Below are positions 14,712-22,679 of a stretch of 43,711 nucleotides of DNA, one piece after another; the first letter of the stretch is position 1; each line of letters starts with the position of its first letter. Position numbers and translations under genes: made by a program. The stretch comes from Betaproteobacteria bacterium (GTDB taxonomy: Bacteria; Pseudomonadota; Gammaproteobacteria; Burkholderiales; Casimicrobiaceae): NCBI GenBank assembly GCA_018971195.1, contig JAGXBK010000006.1, positions 1 through 43,711 on the forward strand, in the 5' to 3' direction. The notes beneath the pieces were generated by a model. The model saw only the letters and a list, made by a program, of their open reading frames with translations, was not told where the DNA came from and did not search any database.

Positions 14712-15956
14712 ATGTCCCGCAACGCCATCCAGTGGCACCAGAAGCCCGGGTTCCCGGACACGCATTACGTCGATACCGCGATCTACACCGACGAGTCCCT
14801 GTTTCGCGAAGAGCAGGCGAAAATCTTCGGCAAGTGCTGGATCATCGCCTGCCACGAGTCGGAGCTGCCCAGCGCCTTCGATTACCGCACGTTCCAGCAT
14901 CCGGCCGGGGTGCCCCTGATCATCGTCCGCGGCGAGGATATGAAGCTGCGCGCGTTCTACAACATCTGCCCGCATCGCGGAAACACGCTTCTCTATGATC
15001 CGGTCGGCAACGCGAAGCGCATCACGTGCATATTTCACGCGTGGTCGTTCGACACCAAGGGAAATTGCACCGACATCTCGCGCGGCAAGGAGGGCTATCA
15101 GGAGCGGTTCAAGTGCGAGGATGCCGGGCTGCGCGAGGTCAAGGCGTCGATCGGCTACGGCGGGTTCGTCTGGGTCAACGTCGACGACGAGTCGGGCCCG
15201 CTGCAGGAATACATCGGCGACGCGCTGGGCATGCTCGAAGAACACATGAGCATGCCGCTCGAGGTGTTCCACTATCACAAGGCGGTCGTCGACACGAACT
15301 ACAAGCTGTGGCACGACACGAACAGCGAGTTCTACCACGACTACATGCACTACTTCAATCGCATCACCGGGATGCTGCAGCCCGGGTACTTCGACCGCAA
15401 GTACACCGGCTATCCGAACGGGCACGCGTCGGTGGGATCGATGTCGGTCCGGTACGACAAGTACGAGGGCAGCAAGAATCGCAGCGTCGGCTGGCCGGGC
15501 CTGGCGCCCGGCGGGTGGATCCTGATCGACATCTTTCCCGGCATGACCTACAACCTGCGCACTTCGGTTCTGCGCATGGACACCGCGATCCCGCTCGGAC
15601 CGAACAAGGTCGTCATCGAGTTTCGCGGGCTTGGACTCAAGAGCGATACGCCGGCCGAGCGCGCCGAGCGCATCCGGGATCACAACACGATCTGGGGCCC
15701 GTTCGGCCGCAACCTGCACGAAGACCTGCTCGGCGTCCATGGCCAGGGCATCGCGATGCGCGAAGGCACCGACAGCAAGTGGGTGATCCATGGTCGCGAA
15801 GAGAACATGACCATTCATGACGAGGGTGGAATGCGTCACTTCTACGCCGAGTGGAGCCGGCGGATGGGCCGGAGGGCGAACGATCCCTTCGGCGCCAGTC
15901 CCGGCGCCAGTCCCGGCGCCAGCCCGGCGCCCGCGAAGAAGCTGGCGACGGCATGA
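14712..15956 (+). CDS. Rieske non-heme iron oxygenase, alpha subunit (methanesulfonate monooxygenase MsmA-like)
   Basis: 414 aa. The N-terminal Rieske domain has C86-P-H88 and C106-x2-H109 (17 residues between) as [2Fe-2S] ligands. The catalytic domain has a mononuclear iron motif HDTNSEFYHDYMH, with His209 and His213 separated by three residues instead of the usual four. Size fits the 48-kDa hydroxylase subunit of methanesulfonate monooxygenase, and the four-gene set alpha-beta-reductase-Rieske ferredoxin equals msmABCD in composition. Published MsmA is reported, from memory, to have a longer Rieske spacer, so identity is not certain; other small methyl compounds are possible substrates. The tail carries GASP repeats encoded by three 12-bp copies (15891-15926). 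First gene behind two sigma54-type promoters. Confidence 0.85.
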   Translation: MSRNAIQWHQKPGFPDTHYVDTAIYTDESLFREEQAKIFGKCWIIACHESELPSAFDYRTFQHPAGVPLIIVRGEDMKLRAFYNICPHRGNTLLYDPVGNAKRITCIFHAWSFDTKGNCTDISRGKEGYQERFKCEDAGLREVKASIGYGGFVWVNVDDESGPLQEYIGDALGMLEEHMSMPLEVFHYHKAVVDTNYKLWHDTNSEFYHDYMHYFNRITGMLQPGYFDRKYTGYPNGHASVGSMSVRYDKYEGSKNRSVGWPGLAPGGWILIDIFPGMTYNLRTSVLRMDTAIPLGPNKVVIEFRGLGLKSDTPAERAERIRDHNTIWGPFGRNLHEDLLGVHGQGIAMREGTDSKWVIHGREENMTIHDEGGMRHFYAEWSRRMGRRANDPFGASPGASPGASPAPAKKLATA

Positions 15957-15990
15957 CCTGCCACGCACGACGAGACCCGGGAGGATTAGC

Positions 15991-16452
15991 GTGATCCCAA
16001 AGCAATCGATCGACGAGCTCATCTACCGATCCTGCATGCGCCTGGATGCGAAGGACTTTTCCGGATTTCTCGCGTTGTGCGATCCCGGATTCCGCTACCG
16101 CGTCACGGCGTTCAGCCCGGAGATCCGGAAGGAGATGATCTGGCTCGAGCACGACAAGGCCGGCCTCAAGCTGCTGTTCGACAATCTGCCGAGGCACAAC
16201 AGCGATCATTCCCCGATCACGCGGCATGTGACGGTCTACACGGTGGAGCGTGACGGCGATGATGGTAACGCGCGGGTCGTGAGCGGCTTGCAGGTGTACA
16301 GGACGACCCTGGATGGCGGCGAGACCACGCTGTACGCGGTGGGCAAGCTCCACGACATCGTGAAGGTCGACGGTGCCACGCCGTTGCTGGTCGACCGCAG
16401 CGTGCGGCTCGACACGCGGATGCTCGGAATCGGCTACCACATCCCCTTCTAG
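15991..16452 (+). CDS. Rieske oxygenase beta (small) subunit, NTF2-like fold
   Basis: 153 aa from the GTG at 15991, with GGAGG 6 nt upstream; the open frame to the left overlaps the alpha gene and is not coding. It is a cone-shaped SnoaL/NTF2-like subunit: IDELIYRSCMRLDAKDFSGFLALCDPGFRYRVTAFSPEIRKEMIWLEHD, and a C-terminal sheet ending LVDRSVRLDTRMLGIGYHIPF. Beta subunits are structural parts of alpha3beta3 oxygenases. The set alpha plus a short beta resembles MsmAB more than one-component demethylases such as vanillate or betaine monooxygenase, which lack beta. Confidence 0.85.
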   Translation: MIPKQSIDELIYRSCMRLDAKDFSGFLALCDPGFRYRVTAFSPEIRKEMIWLEHDKAGLKLLFDNLPRHNSDHSPITRHVTVYTVERDGDDGNARVVSGLQVYRTTLDGGETTLYAVGKLHDIVKVDGATPLLVDRSVRLDTRMLGIGYHIPF

Positions 16453-16476
16453 GGCCGGCGCCGCGAAGCGATTTCG

Positions 16477-17514
16477 ATGAAGATCCACCTCAATGCCCGC
16501 AACCGTGCCCATCGCTTCGAAGCGGATGCAGACGAGAAGCTGCTCTACGCCGCGCTGAGCGATGCGGTCGATCTTCCCTACGAGTGCGGCAGCGGCACCT
16601 GCGGCACCTGCAGGGCGAGAATCCTCGAGGGCGAGATCGACGACGGCTGGCCGGATGCACCCGGACGCAAGTTCCTCAAGGGCCCCGACGAGATTCTCCT
16701 CTGCCAGTGCACTGCCAGGACCGATCTCGTCATCGAGGTCTCGAGCTTCGTGCATACGATGGAGGCGGGCGCGTCGACGCCGCAGCACTTCAAGGGGCGC
16801 GTCAGCGCGATGCGCAGGCTGACCCACGACGTGGTCTCGCTCGACGTGCAGCTTGACGGCTCGATGGACTACGACGCCGGGCAGTTCGTCATGGTGCGTG
16901 CCGCGGGCGTTCCCGGATACCGCGGCTGGTCGATGGTCAACTACGAGCGCAGCGCCCGGAAGCTCCAGTTCGTGGTCAAGAACAAGGCCGGCGGTGGCCT
17001 CTCCACATGGCTGTTCGAGCGGGCCGCCGAAGGCGCCGAGCTCGACATCTTCGGCCCCCTGGGCCGCGCGACATTCTTCCCCGCGCTCGCGAAGAACATC
17101 CTGTGCATCGCGGGTGGGAGCGGGATCGCCGGCATGATGGCGATCATCGCCCGCGCGGCACACGACGCGTATTTCACTCAGTATCGCGGCGACGTGTTCT
17201 TCGGAGTGAGGACGATGAAGGATGCGTTCTTCCTCGGCGAGCTCGCGGATTTCGTCGAGCGCTGCGGCGAGAAGTTTTCGGTTACGATTGCGCTGTCCGA
17301 CGAACCCGTCCCCCAGGCGGCAGCGCGTGATCATCCAAGACTCCATTTCGCCCACGGCCTGGTTCACGAGATCGCCGGAGCGCGCATGAGCGGGCGTTAC
17401 CAGAACGTGCGCGCTTACCTGGCCGGTCCGCCGCCGGCCGTCGATGCATCGATCAGGACGCTGCTGCAGGCGAGGCTGTCGACCGACAACATTCGCTACG
17501 ACAAGTTCAGCTAG
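16477..17514 (+). CDS. Oxygenase reductase: plant-type ferredoxin + FAD + NAD domains (MsmD-like)
   Basis: 345 aa. The N-terminal plant-type [2Fe-2S] domain has C37-x4-C42-x2-C45 and a further Cys at 76 or 78 (ECGSGTCGTCRARI...EILLCQC). An FAD-binding beta-barrel follows (RGWSMVNYERSARKLQFVVK) and then an NAD-binding domain (NILCIAGGSGIAGMMAIIARA; YLAGPPPAVDASI). It takes electrons from NAD(P)H and passes them to the Rieske ferredoxin and the oxygenase. The order of domains and size correspond to the ~38-kDa reductase component of methanesulfonate monooxygenase and to xylene/benzoate-type reductases. The stop is 1 nt before the next start. Confidence 0.93.
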   Translation: MKIHLNARNRAHRFEADADEKLLYAALSDAVDLPYECGSGTCGTCRARILEGEIDDGWPDAPGRKFLKGPDEILLCQCTARTDLVIEVSSFVHTMEAGASTPQHFKGRVSAMRRLTHDVVSLDVQLDGSMDYDAGQFVMVRAAGVPGYRGWSMVNYERSARKLQFVVKNKAGGGLSTWLFERAAEGAELDIFGPLGRATFFPALAKNILCIAGGSGIAGMMAIIARAAHDAYFTQYRGDVFFGVRTMKDAFFLGELADFVERCGEKFSVTIALSDEPVPQAAARDHPRLHFAHGLVHEIAGARMSGRYQNVRAYLAGPPPAVDASIRTLLQARLSTDNIRYDKFS

Positions 17515-17515
17515 C

Positions 17516-18241
17516 ATGGGCCGCGTCCTCGTCTGCAAGACCGCCGACATTCCGGAGAACGGGATGAAAGCCTACGAGCTCGGCGGCCGCAGGGTGCTTA
17601 TCGCCCAGGCCGGCGACTGCTACTACGCCTACCAGGGAATCTGCCCGCACCAGGAGGTCTGCCTGGATGAAGGCATCTACGACGGCTCCGTGCTGACGTG
17701 CCACCAGCATCTGTGGCAATGGGACATCACCACCGGCGAGCCGATGGGGCTGGCGGAGGCGCCGCTCGAGCGTTACCAGCTCGAAGTTGCCGACGGCGAG
17801 ATTTTCGTCGTGCACACGACAGCGTTGCAGGCTGCCGAGATCTTCACGACCGCCTCCGAGGAGACGCTCGCCAGGCTGAACGCGATTGCGCGCCGGGAGG
17901 AACACGAGGCCGGCAGCGCCCTCTACGACATCGGGGATCCGGCCGACGACCTTTACATACTCGAGTCGGGACGCGTGGAATTCCTGATCGGCCGCGAGGA
18001 GCGCACGACATCCGCGGGCTTCATGCTTCGGCGCGGCGAGGTGTTCGGATGGAACGCCATGCTCGAGCATCAGCCGAGCCGCATCGCCCGGGCGTCCTGC
18101 CTGGAGAAATCGGTCGTCCTGCGCATGAGCGGAAAGGAGACTCTCAAGGTCCTGGAGGCCGATCCTGCCTCCGGCTTCAATGTGATGCGCAAGCTTTCCA
18201 GTCTCGTCACCAGGTACCTGACCCTTTCCGGAGCGAAATGA
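17516..18241 (+). CDS. Fusion protein: Rieske ferredoxin + cyclic-nucleotide-binding-fold domain
   Basis: 241 aa. Residues 1-103 form a complete Rieske ferredoxin with C43-P-H45 and C62-H-Q-H65 (16 residues between), as in MsmC and other oxygenase ferredoxins of 100-115 aa. From about residue 105 a CNB (CRP effector-type) domain continues in the same frame: HEAGSALYDIGDPADDLYILESGRVEF, then GEVFGWNAMLEHQPSRIARASCLEKSVVL (FGW at 177-179). There is no DNA-binding domain. A ligand- or redox-sensing module attached to the electron carrier would let the oxygenase be gated at the protein level; this is inference. I know of no described Rieske ferredoxin of this build. Confidence 0.92.
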   Translation: MGRVLVCKTADIPENGMKAYELGGRRVLIAQAGDCYYAYQGICPHQEVCLDEGIYDGSVLTCHQHLWQWDITTGEPMGLAEAPLERYQLEVADGEIFVVHTTALQAAEIFTTASEETLARLNAIARREEHEAGSALYDIGDPADDLYILESGRVEFLIGREERTTSAGFMLRRGEVFGWNAMLEHQPSRIARASCLEKSVVLRMSGKETLKVLEADPASGFNVMRKLSSLVTRYLTLSGAK

Positions 18242-18387
18242 ACGCTGCTTTCGTTACCTGATCGCCACGGGCGATCGCTGTGCGCACCAAGTTGCATCGT
18301 GTGTGAGACCCGCGCGGCTTCAGAGCAATTACAACATCGGGTTCGCGTGGATCGATGAGTTCAACCAGCCCCACTAGGAGGATCGCC

Positions 18388-19521
18388 TTGGAATCCCGCC
18401 TGCTTCGCCGTGCCGGAATGGCACTTACCGTCCTCAGCAGCATTTTCGCGGCATCGATTGCCAGCCCGGCGTTCGCCGCCGACATCGACTACGGGAAGCC
18501 TGGAACGCCGGTGCATCTCGTCGTCGGCTACCAACCGTATTACACTCAGTCGTGGTCCGGGGTCGTGATGCGTGGCAAGGAGCTGTGGAAGAAGTACCTG
18601 CCTGCAGGATCGACCGTCGAATTCCAGGTCGGTCTGCAGGGTGCGATCGTCGTCAACGCGATGCTCGCGGGCAAGGAGAGCATCGGGTACATGGGTGACA
18701 TGCCCGCGATCGTGTCGACGACGAAGGAGAGCGTTGCCGACGTCCGCCTGGTGGCGATGCTCGGGCTGGCGCACGATCAGTGCAACATCTTCCTCGTGAA
18801 GAAGGATGCGCCCCAGTTCGCCTCGCCCCAGGCGGCGCTGCAGTGGCTGAACGGCAAGCAGGTCGCCGTTCCCAAAGGGAGCTGCACCGACCGCTTCGCC
18901 CAGGCCGTGTTCAAGAAGGAGAAGATCGAGCCGGCTGCCTACCTGAACCAGAGCATCGAGGTGATCACCAGCGGCCTGCGCGCAGGCAAGCTCGACGCCG
19001 CCGTCGTCTGGGAGCCGACCGCGTCCCGGCTGGTTGCAGAAGGCCTCGCCAGGCGCGTCGCGTCCGGTGCGACCGTGGGCGAGAACGACGCTGGAATGCT
19101 GGCGATGCGCTACGACCTGATCAAGCAACGTCCCGATGTCGTCAAGGACTGGCTCAACGCAGAGCTCGACGCCCAGCTCTACATAGCGGATCCCAAGAAC
19201 GCGATGGAGGTCGCGAAGATGGCCGTCTCGCAGACGACGGGCTTCAGCGAGAAGGTGATGTGGATGTCGCTGTACGGCGAGTACCCGGCATCGCAGGGGG
19301 GCGATCCGATCCGCAATTCCTACGAGTACACGTTCACGCCGGCGTCGATGGAGCTCATCAACCGCGCCACGACCTTCCTGCATTCGATCAAGAGCATCAA
19401 CGTCGACAAGCTTCGTCCCGATGCGGTGATGCCCCAGTTCACGGAGGCGATCCTCAAGGAGCGGCACCTGACCGCACCGGTCGCCCAGGTGAAGGGGCTG
19501 CCCGAGTCCGATTTCAAATGA
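18388..19521 (+). CDS. NitT/TauT-type ABC transporter, periplasmic substrate-binding protein
   Basis: 377 aa from a TTG at 18388, chosen because AGGAGG lies 6 nt upstream; an ATG at 18355 is in frame but without such a site. A signal peptide is clear (RRAGMALTVLSSIFAASIASPAFAA). The mature protein has the pattern of nitrate/sulfonate/taurine binding proteins: VHLVVGYQPYYTQSWSG, VVNAMLAGKESIGYMGDMPAIVS, GKQVAVPKGSCTDRFAQAVF, LRAGKLDAAVVWEPTASRLV. It captures a small anionic substrate and delivers it to the following permeases. In this context a sulfonate is likely. It follows the Rieske-CNB gene after 146 nt with no obvious terminator. Confidence 0.9.
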   Translation: MESRLLRRAGMALTVLSSIFAASIASPAFAADIDYGKPGTPVHLVVGYQPYYTQSWSGVVMRGKELWKKYLPAGSTVEFQVGLQGAIVVNAMLAGKESIGYMGDMPAIVSTTKESVADVRLVAMLGLAHDQCNIFLVKKDAPQFASPQAALQWLNGKQVAVPKGSCTDRFAQAVFKKEKIEPAAYLNQSIEVITSGLRAGKLDAAVVWEPTASRLVAEGLARRVASGATVGENDAGMLAMRYDLIKQRPDVVKDWLNAELDAQLYIADPKNAMEVAKMAVSQTTGFSEKVMWMSLYGEYPASQGGDPIRNSYEYTFTPASMELINRATTFLHSIKSINVDKLRPDAVMPQFTEAILKERHLTAPVAQVKGLPESDFK

Positions 19522-19590
19522 CCGGATTCCGGAGTGCGTCGAGCGCCGGGCTCGAGGCGGAGCTCGATAGCGGAGCCATCGAGACGCACG

Positions 19591-20988
19591 ATGTTTCGCG
19601 AGCACGCCGCTAGCATGCAGTCGCGTCCGTCGAGTGAGGCCGAGCAGCTCATCGTTCGGCTCCTCAAGCGCACCATGCCCTTCCAGGTCATATCGGAAGG
19701 CATGCTGCAATCGGTCGCGGCCGTCTCGCGACCGTTCTCCTATCGTGCCGGGGAGGTGATCTACCGCGCGGGCGACAAGGCCGACGACGTGTACGTGGTC
19801 GTGTCGGGCGCGGTCGACCACCTGCTCTCGGATACGCCGACCACGGTCGAGCGCAACCGGGTGATGCACAGCGGCGATGTGTTCGGATGGGCTGCCGTGC
19901 TCGGCCAGGACAAGCGCGTGCGGCTCGCCACCGCGACCTGCGTCGAGACCGCCGAGGTCATCCGCATCAACGGCGCGGCGCTCATCGAGCGTCTCAACGA
20001 CGATCCGGCGACGGCGAAGGTCGTGATGAGCCGCTTCGCCACCATGATCACGCGGGAATTCGGTGCGCCGGCGGCAGCGGCGCAGATTGTCGCACCCAAC
20101 CGGACGGTGTCGGATGCGCCGGCCGCCGTGCCCCGGCCGCGCGGCCACGCGACGGGCCTCGCGCTGACGCTGTACCGGATATCGCGCTGGCTGCGCAGCC
20201 CCAAGCCGTTCCTGATGCTCCTCGGGTTCGCGCTCTTCCTCGGCTTCTGGTACCTGTCGGTCCAGGTGTGGAAGCTCCCGCGGTTTCGCGAGATGCCGGG
20301 GCTCACCACGGTGTTCCACGAATGGTTCAGCAAGAACCCGACCTACGGTCTGTCGTTCTACACCCCCGAGTATTACCAGGACATCTGGGTGAGCGTGCGT
20401 CGCGTCGGCATCGCGTTCTTTCTCGCGACGGCGCTCGGGGTTCCGCTCGGGCTGTTCCTCGGGTGGTCGCGCACATTCCGCGAATACGTCTTCCCGGTAT
20501 TCGAGATGCTGCGCCCGATCCCGGTGCTGGCCTGGGTCCCCCTCGCGATCCTGATGTTCTCCGGATCGGAGACGCCAGTGATCTTCCTGACCTTTCTGGC
20601 GTCGTTCTTCGCCACGGCCCTCAACACGATGCTGGGCGTCGAGTCGATCGACGAGTCCTACACGCGCGCCGCCGACTGCCTCGGCGCGAGCAAGATGCAG
20701 GTATTCCGGCACGTCATCGTGCCCGGTGCGATGCCGTACATCTTCACCGGCCTGCAGATTTCGGTAGGGGTCGCGTGGTTCTCGCTGGTCGCCGCGGAGA
20801 TGGTCTCAGGGCAATTCGGGCTCGGCTACGTCATCAACACGTCGTACACGATGGTCCGCTATCCGACGATCGGGATCGGAATGATCACTCTCGGAGCGGT
20901 CGGTTATGTCACGAGCGCGCTGGTTCGCATCGTCGGGGATTCCATGATGCAGTGGCGCGTTCGCGAGCTCGCGCTAGGGGGTCGGTGA
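19591..20988 (+). CDS. Fusion protein: CNB domain + NitT/TauT-type ABC permease
   Basis: About 465 aa from the ATG at 19591 (a GTG at 19534 is in frame; no strong ribosome-binding site for either). Residues about 20-155 are a CNB barrel (FSYRAGEVIYRAGDKADDVYVVVSGAVDH; FGW at 98-100; RLATATCVETAEVIRINGAALIERL; MSRFATMITREFG). A Pro/Ala linker leads to a complete SsuC/TauC-type permease from about 205, with six helices and the EAA loop (DCLGASKMQVFRHVIVPGAMPYI). CNB domains are known on ion channels and kinases but are not a normal part of ABC importers. Inference: an intracellular ligand gates uptake. Overlaps the next gene by 1 nt. Confidence 0.93.
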   Translation: MFREHAASMQSRPSSEAEQLIVRLLKRTMPFQVISEGMLQSVAAVSRPFSYRAGEVIYRAGDKADDVYVVVSGAVDHLLSDTPTTVERNRVMHSGDVFGWAAVLGQDKRVRLATATCVETAEVIRINGAALIERLNDDPATAKVVMSRFATMITREFGAPAAAAQIVAPNRTVSDAPAAVPRPRGHATGLALTLYRISRWLRSPKPFLMLLGFALFLGFWYLSVQVWKLPRFREMPGLTTVFHEWFSKNPTYGLSFYTPEYYQDIWVSVRRVGIAFFLATALGVPLGLFLGWSRTFREYVFPVFEMLRPIPVLAWVPLAILMFSGSETPVIFLTFLASFFATALNTMLGVESIDESYTRAADCLGASKMQVFRHVIVPGAMPYIFTGLQISVGVAWFSLVAAEMVSGQFGLGYVINTSYTMVRYPTIGIGMITLGAVGYVTSALVRIVGDSMMQWRVRELALGGR

Positions 20989-21848
20989 TGCTGGCACCAA
21001 CGCCAACCGCATCGGCGCGCGGGGCCAGGACGCAGGGCGCGATCTGCATCAAGGACGTGGTCAAGGTCTACGACCCCGACCGTGCCGCGATCATGGCGGT
21101 TGACCACTGCACGCTCGACATCGCCGCCGGCGAGATCTGCATGATTGTCGGACCGTCCGGTTGCGGCAAGACGACGCTGCTCAACGCGATCGCGGGTTTC
21201 CACAGCATCACGTCGGGCGAGATCTACCTCGATGGCGAGCTCCTGTGCGGTCCGGACAAGCCGATGGCGAATCCGGGGCCGGACCGCATCGTCGTGTTCC
21301 AGAACGGCGCCCTCTTTCCCTGGAAGACGAACCTCGAGAATGTCGCCTTCGGCGTCGTCATGCAGGGGAAGATGCGGAAGAAGGAAGCGTACGAGAAGGC
21401 CCGCGCAATGATGGCCGATGCAGGACTGAGCGGGACGGAGCACAACTATCCCGGTGAGGTGTCGTCGGGTCTCAGGCGTCGGGTCGAGATCGTCCGCGCG
21501 CTGATGAACGATCCGAAGGTCCTTCTGTTCGACGAGCCGTACCGCGCGCTCGATTCGCTGACGAAGTCGGTGATGCACGAGGCGCTGCTCGAGATCTATT
21601 ACAAGAACAACGTCACCATCTTCTTCATCACCCACGATCTCGAAGAGGCGATCTTCCTCGGGCACCGGCTGGTCATCATGACCTCGCGGCCGTGCCGTCC
21701 CAAGCAGATCCTGGACGTCGATATCCCCCACCCGCGCGACTACAGCGTCCTGACCACGCCCAGGTTCAGGGAACTGATGGACCAGACCATCGAGGCGGTG
21801 CACGAAGAGGCCCGCAAGTCCTTCGAAGCCGGCGAGAGAGAGGGCTGA
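20988..21848 (+). CDS. ABC transporter ATPase 1 with degenerate signature motif
   Basis: 286 aa, starting at the ATG that overlaps the permease stop. It has an intact Walker A (GPSGCGKTTLL), Q-loop (VVFQNGALFPWKT), Walker B with catalytic Glu (VLLFDEP) and switch histidine (FFITHDLEEA). The ABC signature, LSGG in active family members, is SSGLRRR here. The other ATPase of the operon has the opposite defect. Together they would form an asymmetric pair with one complete and one degenerate ATP site. Energises import by the two permeases of this operon. Confidence 0.93.
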   Translation: MLAPTPTASARGARTQGAICIKDVVKVYDPDRAAIMAVDHCTLDIAAGEICMIVGPSGCGKTTLLNAIAGFHSITSGEIYLDGELLCGPDKPMANPGPDRIVVFQNGALFPWKTNLENVAFGVVMQGKMRKKEAYEKARAMMADAGLSGTEHNYPGEVSSGLRRRVEIVRALMNDPKVLLFDEPYRALDSLTKSVMHEALLEIYYKNNVTIFFITHDLEEAIFLGHRLVIMTSRPCRPKQILDVDIPHPRDYSVLTTPRFRELMDQTIEAVHEEARKSFEAGEREG

Positions 21849-21852
21849 TCGA

Positions 21853-22671
21853 ATGTCCAGCTCCCGGCGGTCCTTCTTCCATCGCTCGACGCTGCGGGCA
21901 TTCGTATCGATCCTGGTCTTCGTCGCGCTGTGGGAGGTCGGAGCACGGTCCAAGCAGTGGTTCGGCATCGCGGTTCCGTGGGTCGGCAACATTCCGGCGC
22001 CGACCGCGGTGCTGCACGTGTGGATGGGGCTCGTCCGCGATCCCGGCTACTGGCAAAGCTGGTACCTGAGCCTCCTGCGCGTGCTCGCGGGCTTCCTGAC
22101 TGCGATGGTCATCGGCATCCCGCTCGGGCTGCTGATGGCAGTCAGCCGCAACTTCAACGACACGTTCTTTCCGACGTTCGAGATGCTGCGCCCGATTCCG
22201 CCGCTGGCCTGGGTTCCCGCGTCGATCATCTTCTGGCCGACGCAGGAGCTTTCGATCACCTTCGTGACGTTCCTGGGCGCGTTCTTCACCGTCGTAATCA
22301 ACGTGCTCGGCGGTGCGGAGTCGATCGACGTGCGGTACTTCCAGGCGGCGCAGGCGATGGGTGCGTCGAAGTGGGACACGTTCCGGCGCATCGTGCTGCC
22401 GGCAACGGTTCCATCGATCGTGGTTGGATCGTCCGTCGGAATGGGAATCACCTGGAACGTCGTGGTCGCTGCCGAGATGATTTCCGGCGGCGGCAGCCAG
22501 GCGGGCGGAAACGGCGGCGGGCTCGGATATTTCATCTGGAATTCATACGTCGGCGGCGCCTACGAGCAGATCGTGGTCGGGATGATCAGCATCGGCATCG
22601 CGGGCTACATCTGCAGCGAGCTGCTGCGCATGCTCGGCGGCTATCTGACGCCATGGTTGAGAACGCGCTAG
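21853..22671 (+). CDS. NitT/TauT-type ABC permease 2
   Basis: 272 aa. Six predicted helices of the BPD_transp_1 family, with the conserved EMLRPIPPLAWVPASIIFWP stretch and the EAA loop AQAMGASKWDTFRRIVLPATVPSI. Unlike permease 1 it has no CNB domain, only a short basic N-terminus (MSSSRRSFFHRSTLRAF). Presence of two different permeases and two different ATPases indicates a heterodimeric importer. It starts 4 nt after the ATPase 1 stop. Confidence 0.93.
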   Translation: MSSSRRSFFHRSTLRAFVSILVFVALWEVGARSKQWFGIAVPWVGNIPAPTAVLHVWMGLVRDPGYWQSWYLSLLRVLAGFLTAMVIGIPLGLLMAVSRNFNDTFFPTFEMLRPIPPLAWVPASIIFWPTQELSITFVTFLGAFFTVVINVLGGAESIDVRYFQAAQAMGASKWDTFRRIVLPATVPSIVVGSSVGMGITWNVVVAAEMISGGGSQAGGNGGGLGYFIWNSYVGGAYEQIVVGMISIGIAGYICSELLRMLGGYLTPWLRTR

Positions 22672-22679
22672 GAACCCCG

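Noticed and set aside
15891-15926. Three 12-bp repeats GGCGCCAGTCCC at the end of the oxygenase alpha gene as a regulatory repeat
   Set aside because: They are in frame and encode a GASP-type flexible tail; slippage in a disordered tail explains them.
18242-18387. Possible sigma54 promoter before the substrate-binding protein (TTGCA at 18291-18295 region; another GG/GC pair nearby)
   Set aside because: In the first case the essential GG is GC; in the second only the dinucleotides fit and the rest of the consensus is missing. No GTTTC-N5-GAAAC is nearby.
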